From NCBI GenBank assembly GCA_026770585.1, contig MU646638.1, positions 263,601 through 276,100 on the forward strand: DNA of 12,500 nucleotides. The letters run 5' to 3'. Of this stretch, positions 1 through 6,608 are shown in pieces. The position numbers and the translations under genes are program-made. Under the pieces are notes generated by a model, which made no database searches, was not told where the DNA came from, and saw only the letters and a program-made list of their open reading frames with translations. The first letter of the stretch is position 1, and each line of letters starts with the position of its first letter. Source of the DNA: Baffinella frigidus (taxonomy: Eukaryota > Cryptophyceae > Cryptomonadales > Baffinellaceae).

Positions 1-5
1 CAACC

Positions 6-93
<88 letters not shown>

Positions 94-158
94 ACACTAA
101 ACTCTCAACCCTAAACCCTCAACCCTAAACCCCAAACCCTAAACCCCAAACCCTAAAC
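1..158. repeat. Telomere-like heptamer array, C-rich strand
   Basis: Thirteen perfect tandem copies of CAACCCT fill positions 1-91. Degenerate CCCTAAA, CCCCAAA and CCCTCAA units follow to about 158. The C-rich strand reads 5'->3' from the window start, the orientation expected at a left chromosome end. The perfect unit is CCCTCAA rather than canonical CCCTAAA, so this is a locally homogenised variant, not a terminal telomere by itself. Confidence 0.9.
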
Positions 159-235
159 AGGGGGTACTCTGCGCCGGGGTGATCGGAAGCGGGAGTCCAA
201 GATACAGTGTCTTCGGCGATACGGTAACATGGGCC

Positions 236-450
236 CACTTGGGTTTAGGGTGTAGGGTTTGGGGTTTAGGGGTTAGTTAGGGGTTGGGGTTTGGGGGTTA
301 GGGTTTAGGGTTTAGGGTTTCGGGTTTGGCATTTAGTATTTATTGTTTAGGGGTTAGGGTGTAGGGTTCAGGGTTCAGGGTTTAGGAATTAGGATTCAGG
401 GTTGAGGGTTTAGGGTTCAGGGCTTAGGGTTTATGGGGTTTAGGATTTCC
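236..450. repeat. Telomere-like degenerate array, G-rich strand
   Basis: Degenerate TTTAGGG, TTTGGGG, TTCAGGG and TTAGGGG units run in the opposite orientation to the array at 1-158, across a spacer of about 78 bp that is unique in this window. Runs of three to five G spaced by three or four bases could form G-quadruplexes on the plus strand. Confidence 0.85.
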
Positions 451-892
451 CTAGAAAATCAAGACCATAAACCCCCCTCCACCTCGCGAGGTAGACCATG
501 AACCCCTGCAGGTGGGTGTAATGTCTTTACAAGGGCACTTGGCAGGTCAATACAGCAATCAGAAACCCTAACCCCTGAATCCTCAACGCTAGGTGAACAC
601 AGCGTCGCGAATGGCATCTTTGGGAGAGCCGTCTTCCAGGGGCCATCTTTTCATCCTGTACCTGAAACATGTACCTCTCGTTCAGGCAGGTGCACCGATT
701 TTACACCGGCATTGGGCAGGTCAATACAGCGTCGCGAATGGCATCTTCGGGAGAACCGTCATCCTGGGGCCACCCCTTCATACATATGACTGAGGTCTCT
801 CCCCGGGTTATGGTTTAGGGGTTAGGGATTTTGTTTGATAGATGAGAGAGGCAATCATGGATACCACCATGGCCACCTACCCCAAACACTGA
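451..892. repeat. Spacer with a diverged direct duplication (601-655 and 728-782)
   Basis: This stretch between telomere-like blocks has no convincing gene. Positions 601-655 recur at 728-782 (offset 127) with about ten substitutions. A perfect 16-mer, GGCAGGTCAATACAGC, occurs at 541-556 and 715-730. The offset is not a multiple of three, and the two copies lie in different frames of the only ORF here (593-793). The frame reading SVANGIFGR in both copies shows mostly replacement changes, so coding is not supported. A short TTTAGGGG-like stretch lies near 810-830. Confidence 0.7.
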
Positions 893-1148
893 AATCTTAA
901 CCCTGAACCCTACATCCTACACCCTACACCCTACACCCTACACCCTACACCCTACACCCTACACCCTACACCCTGCACCCTGTACCTAACCCCTAACCCC
1001 TAACCCCTAACCCCTAACCCCTAACCCCTAACCCCTAACCCCTAACCCCGAAACCCGAAACCCTAAACCGTAACCCCTCAACCCCACACCCTGCACCCTA
1101 AACCATACACCCCTCAACCCCACACCTTACACAGCACACCCCAAACCC
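893..1148. repeat. Telomere-like variant blocks (ACACCCT)8 and (TAACCCC)9
   Basis: Two pure variant blocks sit side by side: eight perfect ACACCCT units at 919-974 and nine perfect TAACCCC units at 987-1049. Both are single-base variants of CCCTAAA. Degenerate C-rich units extend on both sides to about 1148. Each variant is uniform within its block, which suggests local tandem amplification rather than random decay. Confidence 0.9.
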
Positions 1149-1280
1149 TACACCCGAACGCAGGAGACAGCATCGCAGCTGCTACACCCTTGCCCGGGGG
1201 CGGGGCGCACCCCCCCGGCACTCTCCACTCTACATTCGCTCCGTATCGACTTCCGTCTTCTTCTCGCCCCCCTGCCCGGT

Positions 1281-1447
1281 TTGGAGTTTGGGGGTTGGGG
1301 ATTGGGGGTTGGAGAGTAGGGATTGGGGGTTGTGGGTTGTGGGTTGGGGGTTGGACCGTCCAGCCCGGTTGAAGGTTTACAGCTGACGGTTTTGGGTTTG
1401 GGGTGTGATGTTTGGGGGTTGGGTTTGGGGTGTGAGGTTTGGGGGTC
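1281..1447. repeat. Telomere-like G-rich block, GGGGTTTGG/GGGTTGG type
   Basis: G-rich units such as GGGGGTTGGGGATT, GTGGGTTG and GGTTTGGGGTGTGA run on the plus strand and are strongly degenerate, with a short non-repeat island around 1355-1390. Strand polarity flips relative to 893-1148 across a spacer (about 1149-1280) that is GC-rich and contains GGGGGCGGGGCGC and a run of seven C. Translations of this block are repeat artefacts, not proteins. Confidence 0.8.
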
Positions 1448-1611
1448 ATGGGACTTCAGAATATGCGAAGTTCAAAATTTTCGTGGCCAAAGTGGAGTTC
1501 CCAGCACAGCCAACGTCAACTTTCGACAAGAACATGTTGACTTTCGATCGCGAGTGACGGTTCCGATCAGGGGTCAAGGAACACACAGTGTGTTCTGCTA
1601 AAGAAACCACT

Positions 1612-1778
1612 AAAAACCCTGACCCCTAAACCCTGACCCGTAAACCCTAAACCCTGAACCCTGAACTCTGAACCCTGAACCCTGAAGCCCGAACCCTGAA
1701 CCCTGAACCCTGGACCCTGAACCCTGAACCCTAAACCCTGAACCCTGAACCCTGAACCATAAACCCTGAACCCTAACC
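1612..1778. repeat. Telomere-like block, CCCTGAA variant
   Basis: A C-rich block dominated by CCCTGAA units with a few CCCTAAA units. Polarity flips again relative to 1281-1447. The spacer 1448-1610 is ordinary sequence holding a short repeat (CAACTTTCGA near 1518 and TGACTTTCGA near 1539). The reverse translation reads as a GFRVQ-type repeat, a typical artefact of this motif. Confidence 0.88.
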
Positions 1779-1841
1779 CAGGGCTGACGGGGATCAAAGG
1801 AAAAGGGCCGATGCGGACCTACGCGCTGCGGCGCACCGACG

Positions 1842-2022
1842 GTACCCTACACTCTAAACCCTAAACCCTAAACTCTCAGCCCTAGATCCTAAACCCTAGA
1901 CCCTAAACCCCAAACCCTTAACCCTGCATGCTAAAACCTAAACCCTGATTGCTAAACCTTAACCCCTCACCCCCAACCCTTAACCTCTCAACCCTAAACC
2001 CTAAACCCTGAACCCTTCACCA
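1842..2022. repeat. Telomere-like degenerate C-rich block
   Basis: Irregular CCCTAAA, CCCTAGA, CCTTAAC and CCCTGAA units. A spacer of about 60 bp (2023-2082), GC-rich and unique here, separates it from the next block of the same polarity. Confidence 0.8.
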
Positions 2023-2082
2023 GGCCGGCTGCCGTCCCTCTTCCACCGCCAGAACCGCTCTCGACGACTCCCCACCGCGGTC

Positions 2083-2246
2083 TTAAACCTTAAACCCTAA
2101 ACCCTATCCTAAACCCTAAACCCTAAACCCTAAACCCTATCCTCAACCCTAAACCCTAAACCCTAAACCCTAAACTCTGAACCCTAAACCCTAAACTCTC
2201 AAACTCAAACTTTAAACCCTAAACCCTGAACCCTGCACCATGAAAC

Positions 2247-2285
<39 letters not shown>

Positions 2286-2296
2286 ACCCTAAACAG
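2083..2296. repeat. Telomere-like block ending in (CCCTCAA)n
   Basis: Mostly canonical CCCTAAA (2090-2225), then about six uniform CCCTCAA units (roughly 2247-2288), the same variant as at the window start. Polarity is C-rich on the plus strand. Confidence 0.88.
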
Positions 2297-2382
2297 GACC
2301 CCGTCGAGGGGGACACGGCATCGTTCAGGGGGGCTAGCGGCGAGGGGGGGGGCGCGTTTGGGAGTGTGTCACCTTCGGCGGG

Positions 2383-2404
2383 GGGCACACTTGGAAGTGT
2401 GCCC
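2383..2404. repeat. Perfect short inverted repeat (10-bp arms, 2-bp loop)
   Basis: GGGCACACTT and AAGTGTGCCC flank GG. It lies in a G-rich segment without a gene (2297-2520). No U-tract or gene end follows, so it is not called as a terminator. Confidence 0.75.
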
Positions 2405-2520
2405 ACCTCGCAGAGCGGGTGATGCACCTCGAGGAAGTGTCTAGGGTGTAGGGGTTAGGGGGGGTCCCGCCGGAGGCTTTGGACGCCCCAACGAAATTCA
2501 CTCTGTGAAAGGCCCCTTAC

Positions 2521-2600
2521 GAGGCTTGCCTCCACTTAACGATGCGTGCCTCCACTTTACGAGGCTTGCCTCCACTTTACGAGGCGTGCCTCCACTTTAC
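2521..2600. repeat. 20-bp tandem repeat, four head-to-tail copies
   Basis: Four exact 20-bp units (2521, 2541, 2561, 2581), consensus GAGGCTTGCCTCCACTTTAC with one or two changes per copy. Most units begin with a small palindrome, GAGGC-NN-GCCTC. There is no variable spacer, so this is a minisatellite and not a CRISPR. A related tail (CCCCTTAC) just upstream may be the remains of a fifth unit. Confidence 0.93.
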
Positions 2601-2649
2601 GCGCGGAGCTGCGGGCCAGAGTCGTGGTAGCTCCGGGGGGGGGGGGGCG

Positions 2650-2923
2650 TCTGGGGATACAACCCCGTGTAGGATGACCGGAGTGACTTTACACAGGTCA
2701 TCCTTCACACGGGGCTGTATTGTAGAATTCGGGTTGGCTTGGATTCGGGGTCGGGTCGGCAAATTCAAGAAAACGAAGTTTTATGCTATCTTATGCATGA
2801 GATTGATGACAAGATGACATCCCCCACCCATAAGATGACATAAAACGGTTCATTTTCGTTAGATTTCCGCCCAACCCGACCCAGCAAAAATCCAAGCTAA
2901 CCTGATTTCTACAATATCCTCAG
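2650..2923. mobile_element. Foldback element copy 1, split by a nested MITE-like insertion
   Basis: The outer sequence is an inverted repeat. The left arm starts TCTGGGGATACAACCCCGTG at 2650. The right arm (about 2696-2719, completed at 2917-2923) reads back as its complement with few changes. Positions 2650-2688 are the reverse complement of 3077-3115 with one mismatch over 39 bp, tying it to foldback copy 2. The right arm is interrupted exactly at a TA by the element at 2720-2914. The flanks GGGGCTGTA and TCCTCAGA join to resemble the uninterrupted GGGGCTGTATCCCCAGA at 3099-3115, with one mismatch. No transposase is encoded, so this is non-autonomous DNA. Confidence 0.8.
2720..2914. mobile_element. 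Nested MITE-like element with long imperfect inverted arms and TA flanks
   Basis: The ends are TTGTAGAA (2720-2727) and TTCTACAA (2907-2914), flanked on both sides by TA (2718-2719 and 2915-2916). The arms remain recognisable inverted copies for about 80 bp each; matching blocks include GGCTTGGAT / ATCCAAGC and TTTTATG.TATCTTATG against its complement near 2828-2845. About 25 bp in the centre are unpaired. A TA target duplication fits Tc1/mariner-type mobilisation, a family-level inference. The element is AT-richer than its surroundings and has no ORF of its own. Confidence 0.82.
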
Positions 2924-3053
2924 AGGGCGCTGCAAGCTTCCAGCGTCGTGGTACAGGGAGGAGAGACTCTGGGAGGCGCACATGCTTTCGTTCCTGTAAT
3001 ACATCCAATGCGTGCTACCCAGTTGGGCAGTCACCTTCCGGACACCGGAGTTC

Positions 3054-3115
3054 TCTGGGGATACAGCCCCGTGTACAGTCACTCCGGTCATCCTACACGG
3101 GGCTGTATCCCCAGA
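3054..3115. mobile_element. Foldback element copy 2: perfect 22-bp inverted repeat
   Basis: The left arm 3054-3075 (starting TCTGGGGATACAGCC) and right arm 3094-3115 are perfect complements around an 18-nt loop. It is an uninterrupted relative of the element at 2650-2923 and shows what that copy's right arm looked like before insertion. Confidence 0.9.
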
Positions 3116-3143
3116 TCATCCTACACGGGGCGGTATCCCAAGA
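3088..3143. repeat. 28-bp tandem duplication of the foldback right arm
   Basis: Positions 3088-3115 are repeated at 3116-3143 with two substitutions, so the right arm of foldback copy 2 is duplicated in tandem. Confidence 0.88.
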
Positions 3144-3725
3144 TGTGCCCCACTACATCAGAGACCAACGGTGCCCAAGGTGGCCACCGTTCATGGACAT
3201 GCAGGGTTGTGCGTTAGAGAAACGTTTATGACGGATCGACACCAACATGGCCACCATGTACAGAGGTACCTCGCTCATAAGAAAGGGCCACCCCCCTCGG
3301 GCCCCACATGATGCAGGCCTACCTAGGGACCCTGCGGTGGTCCTGCGGGGAAGAGTGTGCTCTTAGACTCGAGGTATTCCTGTGGAAGTTGGTAAAGCCT
3401 AGAAGTTAGAGTTTTTGTTGATCTTGGCCCACTTGGGGTCGAGCTGCGCCGCGGTCGGCTTGAAACTGTCCGCCTGCTGCCCCCCCTGCGTGGACACGCG
3501 TGGCTCAGTCCATACAAACACACGCCTTTATCAGTCCTTTTTACAAATCTGACGTGTAAAACAATTCTTGGCGTCAGGCCTCAGGTTACGGACTCCTGGT
3601 GGGGCGTGACTAGCTTTATGAGTGGCTTCAGATCTGGAGCAGATGAGGCGTTTCTAGGCCCTGGAGTGCAACAATCCCTGCGGGAGGTAATCCACGGTAG
3701 GCACGGGTGTTTCGATCAACGATTC
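3144..3725. other. Region without a convincing gene; short minus-strand coding-like fragments
   Basis: No repeat block or confident gene is present. A minus-strand ORF at 3323-3523 contains LPQEYLESKSTLFP, faintly reminiscent of retroelement polyprotein linkers but far too short and weak to call. A second minus-strand frame ending near 3534 contains RSEATHKASHAPPG. Its DNA at 3616-3635 resembles 3726-3746, where the frame reads RPEATQ and stops, so a small duplicated coding tail is possible. A short palindrome, ACATGG-CCA-CCATGT, lies at 3245-3259. Confidence 0.4.
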
Positions 3726-3911
3726 TTATTGAGTGGCTTCAGGTCTCATGTATTCATCGAGCACCTCCTCGAATAGAAAGTAGAATTGAAGGTAGGTCGC
3801 ATACGGTATTGGACTCGGTAGGCCACGGTCCTGTGGCCTACCGCTTCTTGTACAGACCAGAAAAACTTTCACGCAGTAAATAATCTCACAGGGAAGTCTC
3901 AGATCAAACAA
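3726..3911 (-). CDS. Candidate exon or gene fragment, unidentified protein
   Basis: An open minus-strand frame of 61 codons ends at a TAA at 3726. No ATG begins it (it opens with TTG), so if real it is a terminal exon or a fragment. The C-terminal part, ATYLQFYFLFEEVLDEYM followed by RPEATQ, has a natural helical composition. The middle contains a perfect inverted repeat (3816-3843) that encodes the SGRPQDRGLP part, which weakens the case for function. No domain is recognised. The end of the frame is partly duplicated at 3616-3635. Confidence 0.3.
   Translation of the reverse strand: MFDLRLPCEIIYCVKVFLVCTRSGRPQDRGLPSPIPYATYLQFYFLFEEVLDEYMRPEATQ
3816..3843. repeat. Perfect inverted repeat, 11-bp arms, 6-nt loop
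   Basis: CGGTAGGCCAC and GTGGCCTACCG surround GGTCCT. The GGTAGG core resembles the CCTACGGTAGG motif seen at 5805, 6834 and 11131, so it may be a remnant of the same element family. Confidence 0.8.
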
Positions 3912-4069
3912 GTCAACACTCCCAAATCAGTCACCGGCCTCAAATCGTTCATTTCTCTTAAGAGACTACAGCAGCCCCATGCCTCTCGAACCTCATGCGT
4001 GCCCACGCGGAGATGGTATAGTGACAAGTGGTATAGATAGAGCAGACACCTTGGCGTGCCGCGCACACA

Positions 4070-4208
4070 ACCCTAAACCCTAAACCCTTAACACTAAACC
4101 CTAAACAATAAACCCTAAACCCTTAACCCTAAACCCTAAACCCTAAACCCTAAACCCTAAACCCTAAACCCTAAACCCCAAACCCTAAACTCCAAACCCT
4201 AAACCCTA
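4070..4208. repeat. Interstitial telomere-like block, mostly canonical CCCTAAA
   Basis: This is the most canonical CCCTAAA stretch in the window; eight or more uniform units lie around 4125-4180, with a few CCCTTAAC, CCCCAAA and CTCCAAA variants. It is C-rich on the plus strand and followed by a (CG)-rich run (4220-4236). It is internal, so it is an interstitial copy. Confidence 0.92.
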
Positions 4209-4652
4209 TGTGCGCGAGAGGGTGTGCGCGCGCGCGTGCTTTAGAAACCGCAGCATCTCCCGTGAACGTTCAGCCGCAAGGAGCTGTGCACCCTGCTCCA
4301 CACCAAAGCCACGCCTGCTGAAAATTTGAAAAATTGGAGGTCTTGCCGCTGCAAAGCCTGACTGCTCCTTGCATCTCGCTGCATTGAGCAGTGACCGTGT
4401 GGGTTCAAAACCTGTGCGGTGGTGTGAAGCGTGATTCGTACTGGGGGATGTGGAGCAGGGTGCGCTCGCCAGATTGTATACCTTCTCTTTAGCCAGATTG
4501 TGCACTTTCTCTTTAGCCAGATTGTATACCTTCTCTTTTGTGGAAAAGCAGGAGTGAGAGGCGATGTGAGTGTTATACTCAACACCAAAGAAGCGAAGTG
4601 TGGACGCGGACGAACACCATCTTCGACTCAATACCCGCGGAAGACAACACAC
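4206..4652 (-). CDS. Candidate hypothetical protein or long exon with octapeptide repeat
   Basis: An uninterrupted minus-strand frame of 148 codons with a TAG at 4206. The frame opens with GTG, not ATG. It is preceded on the minus strand by CACGGGCAG, an acceptable 3' splice site, so it may be an internal-to-terminal exon. Three in-frame 24-bp repeats encode KEKVYNLA, KEKVHNLA and KEKVYNLA, a charged, probably helical segment. The C-terminal third reads RRGFGVEQGAQLLAAERSRE and then a basic tail translated from CG-rich DNA. The stop lies at the edge of the telomere-like block, so the end could be truncated. No family is recognised, and a chance ORF cannot be excluded. Confidence 0.35.
   Translation of the reverse strand: MCCLPRVLSRRWCSSASTLRFFGVEYNTHIASHSCFSTKEKVYNLAKEKVHNLAKEKVYNLASAPCSTSPSTNHASHHRTGFEPTRSLLNAARCKEQSGFAAARPPIFQIFSRRGFGVEQGAQLLAAERSREMLRFLKHARAHTLSRT
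4468..4539. repeat. 24-bp tandem repeat, three copies
   Basis: Units start at 4468, 4492 and 4516 (GCCAGATTGTATACCTTCTC plus TTTA). The middle copy has TGCACTT in place of TATACCT. The period is a multiple of three and stays in frame inside the candidate minus-strand ORF at 4206-4652, giving an octapeptide repeat. Confidence 0.92.
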
Positions 4653-4683
4653 CTGCCCGTGACATACGCTGGAAAGTGTTTTA

Positions 4684-4717
4684 ACTTAAGGTGTTTGTAG
4701 ACTTAAGGTGCTTGTAG
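4684..4717. repeat. 17-bp direct tandem duplication
   Basis: ACTTAAGGTGTTTGTAG (4684-4700) is followed directly by ACTTAAGGTGCTTGTAG (4701-4717), one substitution apart. Confidence 0.88.
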
Positions 4718-4862
4718 ATGGACGCGGAACGTGGACCTTTTGGGACATCCCTGTCGCTACCGCCCCCTCGCGTCTACTGCACTCCTCCAGCAGGCCTCTT
4801 CTGCCTTAGCCCACACGTGTGCCGGCAACACTCGTCCCAGGCTCCCTGCTTACAGACCCTAG

Positions 4863-5147
4863 ATGTACATGTCAACTGTTTACGTGTACATCGAGGATCC
4901 CGACACGTGGTGTCAAATACATGCAAACAAATCCTCGCTCAGGACGCTTGCTTTCATATTTCAGGCGCAAGTTGACGCCGCTTTTCGACAACAGAGATGG
5001 GCTTGCTTCGGGACAAATAGGCCTTTCTTCTCCTGGGGCGGTCCTCACAACAGGAAGAAGCTGTTTGTATTGAAAAAAGGCGGTTTTAATTCGAGGTACC
5101 CTTGTATGCCTTTGGTCACTCGACAAGCTTGCGGGAATCTTCTCTAG
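4863..5147 (+). CDS. Candidate small protein gene or terminal exon, unidentified
   Basis: A 94-codon ATG-initiated frame ends with TAG at 5145-5147. The protein begins MYMSTVYVYIEDPDTWCQIH and continues through AQVDAAFRQQRWACFGTNRP and FFSWGGPHNRKKLFVLKKGG to a CGNLL end. The composition is natural: charged, aromatic and cysteine-containing, with no low complexity. A strong 3' splice site (pyrimidine-rich, ending CATATTTCAG) lies inside the ORF just before the AQVDAA segment at about 4967. Two models are therefore possible: one continuous ORF, or a terminal exon starting at that AG. No domain is recognised. A minus-strand frame across the same DNA (4872-5264) is less protein-like. Confidence 0.42.
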   Translation: MYMSTVYVYIEDPDTWCQIHANKSSLRTLAFIFQAQVDAAFRQQRWACFGTNRPFFSWGGPHNRKKLFVLKKGGFNSRYPCMPLVTRQACGNLL

Positions 5148-5177
5148 GTGTGGAATACAGTCCTTGACGCCCTCGAG

Positions 5178-5251
5178 GTTTTGAGTGCTTCCAACACAGG
5201 CGTTTTTGGGAACTCCCACCATTAGGGTTTGAGTACTCCCAACACAAGTGT
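5178..5251. repeat. 48-bp-spaced direct repeat
   Basis: TTTTGAGTGCTTCCAACACA (5179-5198) recurs in diverged form as GTTTGAGTACTCCCAACACA (5227-5246). The 48-bp offset is 16 codons. In one minus-strand frame the two copies read CWKHSKP and CWEYSNP, with replacement changes only, so coding is possible but not supported by the substitution pattern. Confidence 0.7.
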
Positions 5252-5718
5252 CTGGTCCCAACACACCTCACCCTTCCGTTGAAAGGATCCGCAGGATGGC
5301 CCTGCGTTCTGTCAAGCATCAAACCCTCCGGTGCAGCGGCAGAACTGCTACCGACGAGGCACGGGTGGTGGCAGAGGAAGGCGCGATGGCAAAGCATTCG
5401 CAGGCTTGGTGGCGTGCCGTGGGGGTAAGGGGCTCATGGACACGAGTAATGGGAACAGGACGGCGCGGCATTCATGCTGCTGAGATCGAGGAGTGTGAAA
5501 CCACTGCAAGACGATTGGTCGTCCAAAGAGAACGCGCGGTGTTACTATTAAATGTCTTTCGAACCGACTCTTATTCTGGTCACCTTGTTCGACCCGCGCG
5601 GCACTGTAGAGGCAACCGGACCCGCGCCAGGAGCACTTGCGTCAAAAGTCTAAAGCGACAAACTTCTAAAGTGCGGAACGTTCCAAAGCAAAGGGGCACC
5701 TGCGTTACTACAGAGTAG
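5248..5718 (+). CDS. Candidate exon or ORF, unidentified
   Basis: An open plus-strand frame of 156 codons begins with GTG; the first ATG is at 5296. The most protein-like part follows that ATG: MALRSVKHQTLRCSGRTATD, then EARVVAEEGAMAKHSQAWW. It ends next to a good 5' splice site (CGTGGGG|GTAAGG, near 5426). After that point the frame stays open but becomes rich in R, T and S and looks less natural. I favour an exon of roughly 5285-5426 over the whole ORF. The minus strand of 5270-5390 also has an open frame with a GTGAGG donor, so the strand is not certain. Confidence 0.3.
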   Translation: MSGPNTPHPSVERIRRMALRSVKHQTLRCSGRTATDEARVVAEEGAMAKHSQAWWRAVGVRGSWTRVMGTGRRGIHAAEIEECETTARRLVVQRERAVLLLNVFRTDSYSGHLVRPARHCRGNRTRARSTCVKSLKRQTSKVRNVPKQRGTCVTTE

Positions 5719-5787
5719 CGGCGGAAATCAGGACGATGCTGCCATCTAAGCGCATAACCTTCATGTGGCGAAGGGGTCAAAATGATC

Positions 5788-5828
5788 TAGGCACACACTA
5801 GTTCCCTACGGTAGGGCGTGTGAGCCTA
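5788..5828. repeat. Nested hairpin with CCTACGGTAGG core
   Basis: The outer arms TAGGCACACAC (5788-5798) and GTGTGAGCCTA (5818-5828) pair with one mismatch. The inner CCCTAC-G-GTAGGG (5804-5816) is perfect. The core 11-mer CCTACGGTAGG also occurs at 6834-6844 and 11131-11141, inside other hairpin-rich elements, which suggests a dispersed foldback family. Confidence 0.75.
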
Positions 5829-5901
5829 CTCGCCACTTGAGGGATATTCTCATTACTATTCAAGTCTTTCTGTCATTTATCGCACGTCTCTGCACCAGTA
5901 A

Positions 5902-5982
5902 TCAATCCGATTTATGGTGGCCCAGGGTGCTCGTCCTCTGCGAACCGTGGCCATTCTCCTGCACCTCCCAGTTGCTCTCCAT
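5902..5982 (-). CDS. Candidate short terminal exon, unidentified
   Basis: A minus-strand frame of 26 codons plus TGA reads MESNWEVQENGHGSQRTSTL and ends HHKSD. Nearly all third positions are G or C through the first 22 codons, unlike the surrounding DNA, and the composition is polar and natural. On the minus strand it is preceded by the CG/GA microsatellite and a possible acceptor (TGTAAAG). A competing plus-strand frame (from the ATG at 5914) gives a hydrophobic MVAQGARPLRTVAILLHLPV that could pass for a signal peptide but runs straight into microsatellite serine-leucine repeats. Confidence 0.28.
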   Translation of the reverse strand: MESNWEVQENGHGSQRTSTLGHHKSD

Positions 5983-6023
5983 GTACTTTACATTACACCA
6001 CGGCTCGTCGCCGCACCCCCCCT

Positions 6024-6039
6024 CGCGCGCGCGCGCGCG

Positions 6040-6082
<43 letters not shown>
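6024..6082. repeat. (CG)n-(CT)n compound microsatellite
   Basis: About eight CG dinucleotides (6024-6040) run directly into a CT tract with one TTT interruption (6040-6082). The CG part could adopt Z-DNA; the CT part is a homopurine/homopyrimidine tract. Confidence 0.95.
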
Positions 6083-6086
<4 letters not shown>

Positions 6087-6166
6087 GCTGCCCCTGTCGA
6101 GGCAGCGTCCTTCCTTCCTCTCATCCTCCACAATCGCAAGAAAGGTATGGCCTCGGGCCAGAAAGG

Positions 6167-6183
6167 CCCTCCGTAACGGAGGG
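6167..6183. repeat. Short perfect hairpin
   Basis: CCCTCCG-TAA-CGGAGGG, 7-bp arms with a 3-nt loop, in non-coding GC-rich DNA. Confidence 0.7.
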
Positions 6184-6262
6184 TGAAATCCGCCTCGCAT
6201 CCACCCAACCCTTCTCATTCCGCGGCACATTCCCTGCCCTCTCAGCAGCCACCGGTGTCTTT

Positions 6263-6284
6263 CTCCCCCGGATTTTCGGGGGAG
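6263..6284. repeat. Short perfect hairpin
   Basis: CTCCCCCG-GATTTT-CGGGGGAG, 8-bp arms with a 6-nt loop. It lies about 40 bases upstream of the candidate coding segment at 6326; no function is evident. Confidence 0.75.
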
Positions 6285-6325
6285 ATTTGCTGACGTTTGG
6301 CGTGTTTCCCGGGTGAGGATCAACT

Positions 6326-6490
6326 TTGGACCGATGCCGAAAGTCACCGGTCGCTACTAAGTGGGTGGCCACCTTGGCCCGCCTCAGAGCTCGCACCCTC
6401 AAGATTATCCTCCAGAGCTGGAGGAAGCCCCACGAGAGAGACCGCTATTACAACCAATACGACCGCTATACATACACCACCACCGAGGCT
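6326..6490 (+). CDS. Candidate exon, unidentified
   Basis: The frame opens with ATG at 6326 and stays open to 6658. The protein-like part is roughly codons 12-60: KWVATLARLRARTLKIILQS, then WRKPHERDRYYNQYDRYTYT. About four in five third positions there are G or C, a typical coding bias for a GC3-rich genome, and the mix of basic, aromatic and polar residues is natural. The continuation past about 6490 becomes P, R and G rich and is probably intron or antisense. A possible acceptor (GCTACTAAG) lies just before the KWVATL segment. I do not recognise a domain. Confidence 0.38.
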
Positions 6491-6608
6491 GTGTCTGGGC
6501 AGGACCTAGCGAGAGGCCCTGTCCACCCTGCACGTTGCGAACGGAGACAGGGGCGCAAACGTGCCCCCACCTCCGGAGCTGGAGTGTGCCCCCAGGGCCC
6601 AGGGCGCC

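Noticed and set aside
593-793. 66-codon plus-strand ORF over the duplicated segment
   Set aside because: The duplication offset (127) is not a multiple of three, and the copies show mostly replacement differences in the frame they share.
1114-1797. Open frames at 1114-1449, 1190-1372, 1323-1601 and 1567-1797
   Set aside because: Their translations are periodic products of telomere-like heptamers (for example GFRVQ or TPNP repeats). They reflect the repeat, not protein selection.
2521-2600. CRISPR-like array
   Set aside because: Units are contiguous 20-mers with no spacers, and the surrounding DNA is eukaryotic in character.
3323-3523. Retroelement polyprotein remnant
   Set aside because: LPQEYLE..LFP is only a faint resemblance over about 15 residues. 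No reverse transcriptase, protease or integrase motif is visible in either direction.
4395-4440. Possible tRNA T-arm (GGTTCAAAACC)
   Set aside because: The stem around it does not pair well, and no acceptor, D or anticodon arm could be placed.
5914-6402. Frames at 5837-6316, 5914-6186 and the minus-strand R/E-rich frames across the CT tract
   Set aside because: They run through CG/CT microsatellite and read as SLSLSL or RERERE. Only the short GC3-rich minus-strand segment at 5902-5982 was kept, at low confidence.
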